DNA of 64,000 nucleotides from Sulfitobacter sp. DFL-14 (GCF_003335585.1 NZ_QBFD01000009.1:1-64000); one strand, 5' to 3'; counted from the first letter of the stretch, positions 35,155-44,620 are shown. Notes: generated by a model from the letters alone, not told the origin. Translations and numbers: made by a program.

Positions 35155-35799
35155 CTATTCTCGTGTCAGTGTTTCGGCATCGACCCGGTAAGCGGTCACC
35201 GAGAAGCCAAGGGGATTTTCCCAAACGCGTGTCAGGGAGCGTTCGCGGCGGGGGGCAAATTCAAACCCTACGGTGGCGATGAATGTTTGCGTGACGGGGG
35301 TCTGGTTGGGTCGGGTGAGGCGTTTGTCGAACCGGATCTGAGCCACTTCGTCCTGCAGGAAGGTGATCGCCCGCACGCGGACATCGACCTGCGCATTCGC
35401 GCCGTAGCTGCGCGGTGGATAATTCTCGGCCCCCGCGGTCCAGAGTTCTATCAGCGAGGCGCGGGCGGGCCCGCTGGAGCGCCGCTGGACACTTTCGAGC
35501 CGTTCTTGAATGCCGTTCCTGAAATAGCTTTCGCGGTCGCTGATATAGCTGACAAGCAGGGACTCCTTGATCGCTTCCTCATCGGTGATACCGGTTGGCT
35601 GAACCTGGTAGATGCGTTCTGCTGCACCCGACGTGCTGTCGACGAGGACCGTAAACACTTCGGTTTCGCGCAGGGGCAACATAACCGTAATGGTCAGGGC
35701 CAACAGCACGGATACGGCGCAGGAACAGCCCGCAACGATCCATGCGGCGCGCGCTGCCCGGCGCGGACCCATCACCAAATCGATATCGAAATCACTCAT
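35155..35799 (-). CDS. virB8: VirB8 inner-membrane assembly protein
   Basis: 214 residues: a short cytosolic N-terminus, one membrane helix (about 18-42), and a periplasmic NTF2-like domain with DEEAIKESLLVSYISDRESY and QIRFDKRLTRPNQ. VirB8 nucleates channel assembly. It follows virB6 by two bases. Confidence 0.93.
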   Translation of the reverse strand: MSDFDIDLVMGPRRAARAAWIVAGCSCAVSVLLALTITVMLPLRETEVFTVLVDSTSGAAERIYQVQPTGITDEEAIKESLLVSYISDRESYFRNGIQERLESVQRRSSGPARASLIELWTAGAENYPPRSYGANAQVDVRVRAITFLQDEVAQIRFDKRLTRPNQTPVTQTFIATVGFEFAPRRERSLTRVWENPLGFSVTAYRVDAETLTRE

Positions 35800-35801
35800 G
35801 A

Positions 35802-36803
35802 CTATCCCTTCTTCATCTTTCCGGCGAGCTTGACCGCACCGCCCGCATAGCTCCCGGCACGGGCCGCGCTGGACGATCGGTCGGAGACGCCTTGTCCCTG
35901 AAGTCCTGCGTTGAAGCCCCGTCGCATGTCATCTCCGCCCCGGATCGCGGCACCGGTATTGCGCCATGCGTTCCCGGGCATCCGCGCGGCATTTGCACCG
36001 ATCGAGGCGAGGCCGATGTTCGTGGCGGCAAGCCCTTGCGCGAAAGTTGGCACGAGCAACATCAGGCCGGCGCCGATCATCATCACCACGACGAACGAAA
36101 TCGCGTCCCCGAGTGTTTCGACGCTGTCGAGGCTCCCCGGCGCGACGGCGTTGCCAGTGGCAATGGTAAATCCTGCCATGGCAGCCACGAAAAGCGGCAC
36201 AATGGAAAAACCGATGGCGAGTTTGACCCAGGCCTCGAACAGCGGCGCGGATTGTTTGAACAAGGTGCAGGCCACGGCCACAGGTGCGATAGCGATCAAT
36301 ACCGCCAACATGATCTTGGCAGCCGACAGAACGATGATGGTGATCGTCGCCATGGCGGCGGCCACAAGAAACATGACCACGCTGGTCATGGCACCGGCCA
36401 GCCAGCCTCCATTCTGGCTGATCGCCTGTCCGACATTCAGGGCTTGGGAGTAGAGATCGTCGATTCCATCATAAAGGTTCCCAACTGTGCCGCCTGACAG
36501 TGAGTTCAGTATCCCCGCGCCGAGCTCCGCCGGGGCGTTTGTCAAAGCGTCATAGGGGACAGAGAGGTTCGCGAAGGTCAGGAACACGTTCACCAACGCC
36601 AAACGCAGACCAAGGGCGACGATCGTTGCACGCGTAAGTTCAACGCTTTGGATCAGCAAATTAGCACCAACGAGGATCGTTACTAATACGGACGCTGCTC
36701 GCACCACGGGGCGCACAGCTGCAACGGTGTTGTCATAGGTATCAGCTGCGACACCTGCCACAGTCGCGTCGACCATGGTCAATACGTCCGCGATGATCGC
36801 CAT
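35802..36803 (-). CDS. virB6: VirB6 polytopic membrane protein
   Basis: 333 residues with about six hydrophobic helices, among them VRAASVLVTILVGANLLI, GAMTSVVMFLVAAAMATITI and IMLAVLIAIAPVAVACTLF, a TrbL/VirB6 arrangement; the C-terminal tail is Gly/Arg/Ser-rich. It forms part of the inner-membrane channel. The start overlaps the preceding stop by one base (TAATG). Confidence 0.92.
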   Translation of the reverse strand: MAIIADVLTMVDATVAGVAADTYDNTVAAVRPVVRAASVLVTILVGANLLIQSVELTRATIVALGLRLALVNVFLTFANLSVPYDALTNAPAELGAGILNSLSGGTVGNLYDGIDDLYSQALNVGQAISQNGGWLAGAMTSVVMFLVAAAMATITIIVLSAAKIMLAVLIAIAPVAVACTLFKQSAPLFEAWVKLAIGFSIVPLFVAAMAGFTIATGNAVAPGSLDSVETLGDAISFVVVMMIGAGLMLLVPTFAQGLAATNIGLASIGANAARMPGNAWRNTGAAIRGGDDMRRGFNAGLQGQGVSDRSSSAARAGSYAGGAVKLAGKMKKG

Positions 36804-37291
36804 TACGCGCCACAGCTTTCTTCGCGAAAGGTTGCATACCGTTGATCAATGGTATTCCAATCAGCGTTTCGATACCGGCGCATGGTATTGAAATCCGCCG
36901 CTGTGAGCGCACGCGCAGGCTTGTCGACCCGTTCTGTTGTGAACGCATCGAGCGACCCGAGATCATAGATGCAGCCGCAGAAGCCCTGCGACATTGCAAG
37001 CTCTCTCAGGTCGGTGCCGAAGCCCCATCGAACCGCTCCACGGAAAATCTCGTTGCCGAAAAACTCAGTGTCCGGATAGCTGAAGGTGCAGGTTTGCGGC
37101 TTCGGGAACATCAAGAGCCCTCTTGCCTGTACCTCGCGCATGAGATCGAGGAGGCGCTCTTCCTCCCCATTTTCGGTGGCAGTGACGACCTCCCCGAGCA
37201 CCGTATCGTCGGGCAGGTCTTGCAAGTCTTCCGCCCAGGCACTGCCTGCTAGGGCGATGAAAACTGCAAGTGCTTTGAGTGATGTATTCAA
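36803..37291 (-). CDS. Secreted protein of unknown role inside the virB operon
   Basis: 162 residues from TTG 37291, supported by GAGGA eight bases upstream (inside the virB5 end). Signal peptide MNTSLKALAVFIALAGSAWA. The mature part is acidic, with four cysteines (in PQTCTFSY, GFCGCIYD and EESCGA), suggesting disulfides in the periplasm. It sits between virB5 and virB6, the place of eex/entry-exclusion or VirB7-like proteins in some systems, but it has no lipobox. I do not recognise the family. Confidence 0.75.
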   Translation of the reverse strand: MNTSLKALAVFIALAGSAWAEDLQDLPDDTVLGEVVTATENGEEERLLDLMREVQARGLLMFPKPQTCTFSYPDTEFFGNEIFRGAVRWGFGTDLRELAMSQGFCGCIYDLGSLDAFTTERVDKPARALTAADFNTMRRYRNADWNTIDQRYATFREESCGA

Positions 37292-37294
37292 GGG

Positions 37295-38104
37295 TCAGTC
37301 CTCGGCACCGGAAAAATCAAAGAAGGAGCGTGTGCGGGCCTGCTCGGCCGCGAAATCAATGCCGTTTTGACCTTGCGCCAAGCCTTGGGCGGCATTCAGG
37401 CGCCACATCTGGCCCAGCATGTAATTCGTCTCCGCGGCCATACGCGTGTTGAGATCGATCGATTCCTTGAGCGTTTCCTGTTCGCCAATCGCTTCCACCA
37501 GCCCATCGATACGCTCGATGCTCTGGGCGGCTTCCTCGTAGGAAATTTGGGCTTGCCCGATAACCATGGCATTGGCAGCCGCCAGATCGGCTATGGCAGC
37601 GCCTTGCGGGTTCCCGGCGTCGTTCAGCTCTGTGAGTTTTTCCGAGGTGAACCCCGCACTGGCCATAGTCTCGCGCATGGCATCTGCGGTGCGGCGCTCA
37701 CCCATGGTGACGTCGCCATCGAGCAGATCGTCCAGCAGGCTGTCAAAATCCCCGAGTGACAGGTTGTCCATGAAACCCGATAGATCGGTGATCTTCTGGG
37801 CACGGGCACGCAGGTCCTCCACATCGTTGTAGAGGGCTGCGATTTCATTCAGGCCGGTAATTGAACCCAGGACTTCATCAAGAAGGCCCTGAATATCAGT
37901 GAGGCGTTCGATCTGGGTACGCAGTTCCTCGATTTGCTGGAGCTGGTTTTCCGCATCGCGCAGCGCGGCCTGCAGCTGCTCGATATTCTGCGCGAGGTTC
38001 GATCCATCGATCACAGGCACACCCTGAGCGAAGGCTGGGGGCGGGTGTGCCGCCATGAGCGTGCCCGCGACAATAATTGCGGCAATGTGGGTGTCAGCCC
38101 TCAT
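37295..38104 (-). CDS. virB5: VirB5-like minor pilus protein
   Basis: 269 residues. Signal peptide ends AFA, giving a mature start QGVPVIDGSNLA. The rest is a long helical hairpin (about 30-75 and 165-230) as in VirB5/TrbJ. VirB5 is a pilus-tip adhesin. Its mature N-terminus is shared with the lytic transglycosylase just upstream. The start overlaps that gene by 11 bases. Confidence 0.85.
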   Translation of the reverse strand: MRADTHIAAIIVAGTLMAAHPPPAFAQGVPVIDGSNLAQNIEQLQAALRDAENQLQQIEELRTQIERLTDIQGLLDEVLGSITGLNEIAALYNDVEDLRARAQKITDLSGFMDNLSLGDFDSLLDDLLDGDVTMGERRTADAMRETMASAGFTSEKLTELNDAGNPQGAAIADLAAANAMVIGQAQISYEEAAQSIERIDGLVEAIGEQETLKESIDLNTRMAAETNYMLGQMWRLNAAQGLAQGQNGIDFAAEQARTRSFFDFSGAED

Positions 38105-39212
38105 CGGAATACCTCCAGAAAGTGGATTGCTCTAGGTGATCGGCGGCCTCGGTCAAACCTTGTGCCGCTTCGACTTTCACGTGGGCCGCGCGCAGACGCA
38201 GCGTCAGGGCCATGAGCCGCGCCCGTTCAGCAAGCATATAGGTGGAGCGGTCCAGCGCCTCTTTTGCGTTATCGGGCGGATCTTCACGCAAAAGCGCCGC
38301 GATCCTCGTCATGGCCTGATCGATCTGGGTGCCCATGTAGGCGCCATAGCCGACCGAGGCATCCGCCCAGTTGCCCCAGGCGGCCGAGGCGCCATCGAAG
38401 CCCGCCAGTGACCCCGTCATGTCGACGCCGGTGATGGTGCCAAGATAGTCGTTGTAATAGCCGTTGATGCGCCGGACGTAGGTCTGGGTTTCCTCGAAAG
38501 GAGGCACACCACCAGATTCGAGAACACGGCCGGGGCCTGCATTATAGGCCGCCAGAGCGTGATCGATCCGACCGAAGCGGTTCAGTTGCGTGAGAATGTA
38601 GCGTGCGCCACCGTCCAGGTTTTCCCAAGGATCATACGGGTTCACACCGAGATCCGATGCTGTGCCCGGCATCAGCTGGCAAAAACCGCGCGCACCCACG
38701 GGGGAGACGGCTGCATTGTTGAAACGGCTTTCCTGCTTGATCAGTGACTGAAACAGGATACGCCATGTCAGTGGCGTCAGACCGGCGGCCGCAACACCTG
38801 GATGACCCTCATAGCGCCGCGCCACCGTGATGATCATGCGCTCCACGTCGCTTGGCTCACCGAAGAGGCGATCGGCATCAGGATGATCTTCTTGGGCTGG
38901 GTAAGTCTCTGCAGCGCTCGCCCAGCCAGGCCCACCAGCCTCGAACCCACTCAGGTCGGTGACACCGGTGGTCTCCGCCAGGAAACGCTCATAGGCTTCA
39001 AGCTGCTCTTGATAGATATCCGCTTGTTCCTGGCGGGCGTCGCGCTTCTGGCCCTGCCTCAAGGCGTCGCGTGCGAGCTCTTCCACGCGAGACACAGCGC
39101 GGGCAAGGTTGGAGCCATCGATCACTGGCACGCCCTGCGCGGAGGCAAGCGAGCCAAGACCCAGGGCCAACGGAATCGCCATTCTAGAAGCTCTGGAAAT
39201 CACAATGCGCAT
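38094..39212 (-). CDS. Lytic transglycosylase with VirB5-like N-terminus
   Basis: 372 residues from ATG 39212, chosen for a clean signal peptide ending LASA; the start overlaps the VirB7-like gene. The mature N-terminus QGVPVIDGSNLA is the same 12 residues as in VirB5, followed by a helical segment. The transglycosylase (SLT) domain at about 125-260 has the catalytic glutamate in LIKQESRFNN, GFCQLMPGTA, and AYNAGPGRV. A C-terminal helical part of about 110 residues follows. It should open peptidoglycan for the secretion channel; the VirB5-like tag may dock it on the pilus. Confidence 0.87.
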   Translation of the reverse strand: MRIVISRASRMAIPLALGLGSLASAQGVPVIDGSNLARAVSRVEELARDALRQGQKRDARQEQADIYQEQLEAYERFLAETTGVTDLSGFEAGGPGWASAAETYPAQEDHPDADRLFGEPSDVERMIITVARRYEGHPGVAAAGLTPLTWRILFQSLIKQESRFNNAAVSPVGARGFCQLMPGTASDLGVNPYDPWENLDGGARYILTQLNRFGRIDHALAAYNAGPGRVLESGGVPPFEETQTYVRRINGYYNDYLGTITGVDMTGSLAGFDGASAAWGNWADASVGYGAYMGTQIDQAMTRIAALLREDPPDNAKEALDRSTYMLAERARLMALTLRLRAAHVKVEAAQGLTEAADHLEQSTFWRYSDEG

Positions 39213-39351
39213 TCCGTGAAACAAGGTCGGGAGCAGGGGCCGAGAACGCCATAGCGGGCCGCTCAAAACAGGGCGATCGCACGCCTGTTGATGCACCTTC
39301 GCAAGCGCTCAGGACCGTCATGGCGACCAACAGAAAAAATCGTGCTTTCAC
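39184..39351 (-). CDS. virB7: VirB7-like small lipoprotein
   Basis: 55 residues from GTG 39351, overlapping the virB4 stop by four bases (GTGA). A lipobox LSAC follows a short signal peptide KARFFLLVAMTV, so the mature protein would be a lipoprotein anchored in the outer membrane. Size, lipobox and place in the operon fit VirB7, which stabilises VirB9. Overlaps the transglycosylase start by 29 bases. Confidence 0.72.
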   Translation of the reverse strand: MKARFFLLVAMTVLSACEGASTGVRSPCFERPAMAFSAPAPDLVSRNAHCDFQSF

Positions 39352-41717
39352 ATCATGTCCTTCCAGAATTCTTCTTTCTTGCGCCAATCAGCAGGCGCCT
39401 TTTCCTCGCCGGTCTTGCCGCCACCAAGAACAGTAACCAGACCGCCCAAGCCTGCGAGATCGGTATTGACGAACACGCTGTCGGCGCCGGAACGGATCAA
39501 TGCCAGCCGCAACCCGGCTGTCGGGCTGGAAAGAAAATCCGCCTCGCGCGCGTTCAGGCGCAGGATGCTGTAATCCTCCGGATTTGCCCGTGGATTGGGA
39601 AACAGGATCTGGGTTGCCACACTTTCCGCGATGATCTGGCCGACCGAACTTTGGTCCAGATGACCCGGTGTCTGGGTCAACATCATCACCACGCAGTTGC
39701 GCTTGCGCATGGTAACCAGCCAGTCATGGAGGCGCTTGACGAAGATATCGTCAGCCAACATCTTCCACGCCTCGTCGATCACAATGATCGTTGGTCTGCG
39801 ATCCTCGATCACGCGCTCGATACGGCGGAAGAGATAGGCGAGCAGGGCGGAGCGTTCTGCGTCCTGGTCCAGAAGTTCGGTCATATCGAGACCAAGGACA
39901 TCCTCGCCAATGGCAATCGACTGGGCACTCGGCCTTGAGAAAAGCCAACCGTACCGGCCGGCTTCTGTCCATTCCCGCACGCGGGACACCAGGTCGCCGT
40001 CATCATCGGTAGAAGCCACGAGGCTTGCCAAACCGTCGAAGGTTCTGAGGCCCGGCTCCGCAGCGGCAATCTGACGAACCGCCTCGTTCAGTGCTGCGGT
40101 CTGGACCGTCTCAAATGGACGGTGGCGGGCCAGAATGTCGCCGAGCCAATCTGTCAGCCAGGCGGCCCCCCGCGCATCGGTCTCCGTGGTCATTGGGTTA
40201 AAGCCGGTGGGCTGGCCCACCTTGATTTCGCTGTAGCTGCCACCCAAAGCGCGGATCGCCATCTCCAACCCCTGATCCTTGTCGAAAACGATGACTCGCG
40301 CACCCACTCTTCGGGCCTGTGCCATGAGAAAAGCCGTGCCGAGTGTCTTGCCGGACCCGGTGCGGCCCAGAACAAGCGTGTGCCCGACGCTTGGTTCATC
40401 GGTCCGGCGCCCCGCTTCGTGAAAGTTGAACCGGTAGAGGCTGGAGGTCACGGTCGGGAAGGCCGTGATCGTCTTGCCCCATGGGCTGGCCTCAGGTCCG
40501 CGCCCTGGCCGTGTCTTGTGAAAGGCCGCCAGTTCCGCGAAATTGTGCGACGAAACGATCCCGTCACGGATCCGGTAGGCCCAGTTTCCGGGCGCTTGCG
40601 CGAAATAGAGTGCCTTTGCGGCCCAGGATTCCCGGACCAGAACGGCACCGGTCTCTTGCCCCGCCCGCCAGATCTCGGAAGCTGCCTGTTCCAGTTCCTC
40701 GGCGCTGTCACAGAAAACCTGCACGGAGGCGTGATGTGTCCCAAAGGTCGACCGGCCGGATGCCACGGCGTCGGCGGCTTCGATCAATTGCTCTGTCAGG
40801 CTGACACCAGCATCCTCGGAGGCACCCCGCTGGCGAAAGGTGCGTTGAATGCGCTCAACCATCTCATTGGCGCGCCGCGGCGTGAAAGAGTTGGTGATCG
40901 TGATGTCATAGGGCAGTTCCAACGCGTCAAGCATGGTTGGCCAGGTGCGACTGGGATAGGATTTTATCCCGAAAATCGCGCCGTATCGTGCGCTGTCGCC
41001 GCTTTCCAGCCGCATGGTTTTGCCTTGAAAGCTGACGTCGAAATTGCTCATCGTGTCAGCCAACAGTTGCCCGGGGGCCGCGATGATTTTGCCGTAGCTC
41101 TGTCCGTGAACCGCGGCCAACACTGCAAGCCAGTCCCCGCTCGAGACTGTCAGGCGCGCTGCACCTGCGTCGGAATACATCGCCATGAGCAGCGTCATGG
41201 CCTCTTCCAGGGCAACAATTCGCGTATCGATGTCTTTCTGGAAATCGCGGCCGCCGCCAAGGGCGCCCAGAACCTTCGAGAATGCCTGCGGCATCGACGG
41301 ACGCATCAATACTGTCAGCATCAAGGTGCGGGCTTTCAGGTCACGTGCGCGCAGGCTTCTCTGCCACGCCGCGTCTACCGCATTTGCAAAAGGCATACCG
41401 TCAGGCGCAGCAAGGTCCGCGACATCCGGGCGTGATACCTTGTTGATGTGGAAACCGAAACGCTCGCCCAACTGACTGACGATCCGGGCAAAGCCTTCAC
41501 TGATCTCATCGATCCGGGCGTCATCACTGGTGAAGCTGTCGATCCCGCCAAGCGTGACCGACGCCATCAGATCACCCTGCCGCGTCAGGATGACATTGTC
41601 TCGCACCGCAGCAATGTAAGGTAGGTGCCGCCCAAGACGCTCGGCTTTCAAAACCTTGTCCCCAAGTGCATCCCGAACAGCGCTGCTGGCAATTAACCCC
41701 CGAAACTCACGCGACAT
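39348..41717 (-). CDS. virB4: VirB4 ATPase
   Basis: 789 residues from ATG 41717 (in-frame ATG 41732 also possible). The CagE/VirB4 N-terminal domain is followed by Walker A LGRTGSGKTLGTAFL near residue 440 and Walker B IIVIDEAWKML near 635, plus MLTQTPGHLD. It is the largest ATPase of the channel and energises pilus assembly. The start overlaps virB3 by 11 bases. Confidence 0.95.
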   Translation of the reverse strand: MSREFRGLIASSAVRDALGDKVLKAERLGRHLPYIAAVRDNVILTRQGDLMASVTLGGIDSFTSDDARIDEISEGFARIVSQLGERFGFHINKVSRPDVADLAAPDGMPFANAVDAAWQRSLRARDLKARTLMLTVLMRPSMPQAFSKVLGALGGGRDFQKDIDTRIVALEEAMTLLMAMYSDAGAARLTVSSGDWLAVLAAVHGQSYGKIIAAPGQLLADTMSNFDVSFQGKTMRLESGDSARYGAIFGIKSYPSRTWPTMLDALELPYDITITNSFTPRRANEMVERIQRTFRQRGASEDAGVSLTEQLIEAADAVASGRSTFGTHHASVQVFCDSAEELEQAASEIWRAGQETGAVLVRESWAAKALYFAQAPGNWAYRIRDGIVSSHNFAELAAFHKTRPGRGPEASPWGKTITAFPTVTSSLYRFNFHEAGRRTDEPSVGHTLVLGRTGSGKTLGTAFLMAQARRVGARVIVFDKDQGLEMAIRALGGSYSEIKVGQPTGFNPMTTETDARGAAWLTDWLGDILARHRPFETVQTAALNEAVRQIAAAEPGLRTFDGLASLVASTDDDGDLVSRVREWTEAGRYGWLFSRPSAQSIAIGEDVLGLDMTELLDQDAERSALLAYLFRRIERVIEDRRPTIIVIDEAWKMLADDIFVKRLHDWLVTMRKRNCVVMMLTQTPGHLDQSSVGQIIAESVATQILFPNPRANPEDYSILRLNAREADFLSSPTAGLRLALIRSGADSVFVNTDLAGLGGLVTVLGGGKTGEEKAPADWRKKEEFWKDMM

Positions 41718-41982
41718 AGAGATCGCCCCCATTACAGGATCGCACACTCGTTCGCGGGGTGCGCGACATCACCACGTTCAAAATCTGAAACAGATGTGGA
41801 TTGCGGTCTGCGACCAGCCAAAGCGGTGGGTAGCCCGCGAGGAAAACCAGCAGGAACCGCATGTCGTCAACCAGAATGAAAGGGATCACGGATGCGAAGA
41901 CCAGCGCCACAAAATATCCGATCGGGAGACCGAATATCCGTGGCGGCTTGGTCAGCCCCAGAAAGAGTGGTGTGTCGCGCAT
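41707..41982 (-). CDS. virB3: VirB3 inner-membrane protein
   Basis: 91 residues with two adjacent hydrophobic segments (PIGYFVALVFASVIPFILV and FLLVFLAGYPPLWLV), the N-terminal LFLGLTKPPRIFGLP pattern of VirB3, and position before virB4. It works together with VirB4 at the inner membrane. Confidence 0.92.
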   Translation of the reverse strand: MRDTPLFLGLTKPPRIFGLPIGYFVALVFASVIPFILVDDMRFLLVFLAGYPPLWLVADRNPHLFQILNVVMSRTPRTSVRSCNGGDLYVA

Positions 41983-42005
41983 GGAGGTCTCTGCGGTCGG
42001 TCAGA

Positions 42006-42290
42006 TCAAGGAGCCGCAAAGCCGTCGATGATGGTCTCGGCCGAAAAGATCAGCACCACGCCGACAAACACGGCGACGAAGATCGGCCAGTTGAGGCGCC
42101 CGAAAAACATCATGACACCCGATCCCACGAGAGCGAGCACACCGAGGCCACGACCGATCGGACCCGTCACCGCGTCGATGATGTTGTCGATCATGTCAGA
42201 GACCGGGCTAAGGTCTTGTGCGAGCGCCGGGGCTGCGGCCACTATCAGCAACGCGGCCAATGCCGCCCGGGTATAGTCGATGCGTTTCAT
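42006..42290 (-). CDS. virB2: VirB2 major pilin
   Basis: 94 residues: signal peptide ending APALA, then two hydrophobic helices ([16 protein letters not shown] and [15 protein letters not shown]) separated by a short basic-free loop RLNWP, as in VirB2/TrbC pilins. The ATG overlaps the virB1 stop by four bases. Confidence 0.92.
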   Translation of the reverse strand: MKRIDYTRAALAALLIVAAAPALAQDLSPVSDMIDNIIDAVTGPIGRGLGVLALVGSGVMMFFGRLNWPIFVAVFVGVVLIFSAETIIDGFAAP

Positions 42291-42970
42291 ATCTGGTCTC
42301 CGATGGATTGGGCATAGACGGCCATGACCTTGCGGACATGGCCTTGGGTTTCGCGGTAGGGGGGAATCCCGCCATGGCGCGCCACGGCTTCGGGGCCGGC
42401 GTTGTAGGCCGCGAGCGCAAGCTGCGGCGTGCCAAAACGATCAAGTTGTGTCAGCAAGTAGCGGGCGGATCCATGCAGGTTTTGCTCAGGATCATGCGGA
42501 TCGACGCCAAGCACGCGTGCAGTGTCCGGCATCAACTGCCCAAGCCCGATTGCGCCGACATGCGACCGCGCGCCTGGATCAAATGCGCTTTCAATAGCGA
42601 TGTTGGCGCGAAAGAATGCGAGCCAGTCGCGAGAGGACATCCCGGCCCTGCGCAGGGCCGGGTGGTCCGCGTAGACCGAACCCACATCAAGGATCATAGT
42701 CTCGACCGCAGGGCGGCCCGATGGGACCCGAGGCGGAGAAAGGCGTGGTGAGTCAAGAGGGACGACCTCAGACCGTGCGACAATGTCGCCTTGCTCGGGT
42801 TGGGGTCTTGCAAAGTCGAGAACGCTACTGGTCAGTCGACCAACACGGTCTGGAGCATCGAGATCGATAACGGATTGTGCATAAGTGGAAGGGCCTGAAA
42901 GCCCCCAGAGAACGAGGCTAGCCGCTGGTAGGATACCTTGTCGTCTCAAACTCCCACGTGCCTCTCTCAC
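42287..42970 (-). CDS. virB1: VirB1 lytic transglycosylase
   Basis: 227 residues from GTG 42970 (a TTG at 42949 would give a shorter signal peptide). The SLT domain at about 100-220 has the catalytic glutamate in [21 protein letters not shown] and AYNAGPEAV. It overlaps the end of the preceding small gene by 53 bases, which is unusual; a later start would reduce the overlap. This is the second transglycosylase in the cluster. Confidence 0.9.
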   Translation of the reverse strand: MREARGSLRRQGILPAASLVLWGLSGPSTYAQSVIDLDAPDRVGRLTSSVLDFARPQPEQGDIVARSEVVPLDSPRLSPPRVPSGRPAVETMILDVGSVYADHPALRRAGMSSRDWLAFFRANIAIESAFDPGARSHVGAIGLGQLMPDTARVLGVDPHDPEQNLHGSARYLLTQLDRFGTPQLALAAYNAGPEAVARHGGIPPYRETQGHVRKVMAVYAQSIGDQI

Positions 42971-43259
42971 CTTCTCGGAGAGGGCAGCTGAATACCTTTG
43001 CGTCGAGCTCCAGGCAGAAGCTCATGAGCCCTGCTGCGGTCTTGAAGACGCGTGGTTTAAGATCCCGGTTGGTCACATAGACCGACCGGTGCACACCGCC
43101 TTGACCGTCATTGGAGCAGACGAAAACCGTCCAGCCACCCCTATGCGTGTTGCCGCCCTTTTCCGGGGCTTCAACGCATTCCACCTCGATCCATGCCCCA
43201 CCCTCGATCGCCTCTTGCATGTGCGATGTTAGGATCACGGGGTATTTTGTTCCTGCCAT
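42918..43259 (-). CDS. Hypothetical protein heading the virB operon
   Basis: 113 residues; GGAGG precedes ATG 43259. No signal peptide. Sequence [20 protein letters not shown], then [19 protein letters not shown] suggests a small beta-rich cytosolic protein. It may regulate the operon, since it is the first gene after the presumed promoter at 43260-43456. No family recognised. Confidence 0.65.
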   Translation of the reverse strand: MAGTKYPVILTSHMQEAIEGGAWIEVECVEAPEKGGNTHRGGWTVFVCSNDGQGGVHRSVYVTNRDLKPRVFKTAAGLMSFCLELDAKVFSCPLREGERGTWEFETTRYPTSG

Positions 43260-43456
43260 TTTGCCTCCGAAGGAAAGAAGTTCCTACGGAAGTAACCTGC
43301 TTTTGCACCGCTTCAAACAGTGCATGTCACAAGATATGCGGCGACGTAGCGGAAAACCCTTTAGATGGTCAATAGATATCTTTTGATTGATTAAGATATT
43401 TTTTCAGTGATAGGTCCGACACACGATTCGCCCCCAGATTGTCGGGAGACCACCAG

Positions 43457-43726
43457 ATGTCGCGGTTGCTGGCATGTAGCACATTCATCGCCCTAGCGAT
43501 CCCAGCAACCGCCGAGACGCTGGCGATGGACTGCGTGGCGCCGTTGCGGCCGGAGCTGGCGGCCTCGCCTGCGCTCCTGAACGAGTACGGCGACGACATC
43601 AGAGCCGAGTTCAACACCTACTTCGATGAGGCACAAACCTATCTGAATTGCCTCGCCGCAGCATCAGCTTCCGCGCAGGCCGAAGTCCGTCTTGTGCTTG
43701 ACGCTTACCAGGAGATGTTCCAATGA
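43457..43726 (+). CDS. Small secreted protein
   Basis: 89 residues from ATG 43457, with GGGAGA 11 bases upstream. Signal peptide SRLLACSTFIALAIPATA. The mature part has two cysteines (MDCVAPL, YLNCLAA), so probably one disulfide. Divergent from the virB operon; the 197 bases between them must contain both promoters. Function unknown. Confidence 0.62.
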   Translation: MSRLLACSTFIALAIPATAETLAMDCVAPLRPELAASPALLNEYGDDIRAEFNTYFDEAQTYLNCLAAASASAQAEVRLVLDAYQEMFQ

Positions 43727-43811
43727 AACGACGCGCAAAATATGTCAGTAAATATGACACAATTAACATAAGTCTTATTATACGACAACGCTTTAGCTGC
43801 GGCGCTCTGTC

Positions 43812-44465
43812 ATGAGGCGGCTTCTGTCAACTGCCGCGATCATCGCGATCGGGCTTACACCGCTTGCTGCCAAACCTGCCGCTGCACAAGGCTACCAGAT
43901 CGATTGTGCGATCCTCCTGTGTCTAGCAGGCGGTTGGCCGCCTTCGGTCCCATGTGCCCGCGCGCGCGCGGAGTTTATCCGCCGGATCACGCCCTGGCCA
44001 GTCGAACCACCGCTGCAGATCTGGCGTTGTCCAATGCGTGCTGAGTTCGAAACGCCGAACCCGGTTGAGCGCCTCTACAGGTTGGCGGGGTTCAATCCGG
44101 GTCCAGCAGTCTCCCTGCCCCGAGAGCGAGAAACGCTCCAGCTCGCCCAAGCTGTCGGGCGTGCCGCCGATATCGATGTGACGGACCCTGCTTTTGATTT
44201 CATCCGCTCCATAGATGTCTTTCAGGTTACGGCACGTCAGAGGGAGGGCCGTGACGATTGCAACAGATATGCTTCTGTGCGGCGTGGCACGTATGATCAG
44301 GACGGCCAATTCCGGTGGCAAAACAGCTCGATAAGTGCCCTTCCTCCAGCCTTCCGAGGGGCCGAGCGATACGGCCAGAACTGCCCCGATATCTGGGTCC
44401 GTGCTGTGTTCGTCGATTGGGAGGATTTTGAGGGCACCTATGGCTTCGAACAAGTCAACTACTGA
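43812..44465 (+). CDS. Secreted Cys-rich protein, TrbM/KikA-like in its N-terminus
   Basis: 217 residues with signal peptide MRRLLSTAAIIAIGLTPLAA. The segment DCAILLCLAGGWPPSVPCARARAEF resembles the cysteine-containing N-terminus of TrbM/KikA transfer proteins. The remainder (ERLYRLAGFNPG, VFQVTARQREGRDDCNRY) is unassigned. Probably periplasmic and linked to conjugation. AT-rich DNA precedes it at 43735-43790, a likely promoter. Confidence 0.62.
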   Translation: MRRLLSTAAIIAIGLTPLAAKPAAAQGYQIDCAILLCLAGGWPPSVPCARARAEFIRRITPWPVEPPLQIWRCPMRAEFETPNPVERLYRLAGFNPGPAVSLPRERETLQLAQAVGRAADIDVTDPAFDFIRSIDVFQVTARQREGRDDCNRYASVRRGTYDQDGQFRWQNSSISALPPAFRGAERYGQNCPDIWVRAVFVDWEDFEGTYGFEQVNY

Positions 44466-44488
44466 TCTCAAACAGTCACAGGCAAACG

Positions 44489-44532
44489 ATAAAAAAGAAG
44501 AAACCCCCGCAAGGCGGCAACCAAGCGAGGGG
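44489..44532 (-). terminator. Rho-independent terminator of the antisense RNA
   Basis: Read on the minus strand: GCCCCTCGC, a 14-base loop, GCGGGGG, then TTTCTTCTTTTTT. The strong stem and T tract are unmistakable and point away from repC. Confidence 0.75.
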
Positions 44533-44578
44533 CTCAAAGAACAACGGAATTGGCGTTCCGTCAGATCAAATCAAACTA
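44490..44578 (-). ncRNA. Candidate antisense RNA controlling repC (ctRNA)
   Basis: On the minus strand -35 TTGCCT (44613-44608) and -10 TAGAAC (44591-44586) are 16 bases apart. The predicted RNA holds a hairpin ACGGAA-TTGGCG-TTCCGT (44544-44561) and ends in a Rho-independent terminator: a GC stem (44504-44510 with 44525-44532) followed on the minus strand by a T-rich run to 44489. Size (about 89 bases), two-hairpin form and place just ahead of repC match the incompatibility RNA of repABC plasmids. Confidence 0.55.
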
Positions 44579-44620
44579 TGGTCCCGTTCTAGCAGTCCCG
44601 ACAGTCAAGGCAATGAAAAA

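Noticed and set aside
40122..41435. 437-codon plus-strand frame opposite virB4
   Set aside because: Shadow of virB4; composition is unlike real proteins of this window.
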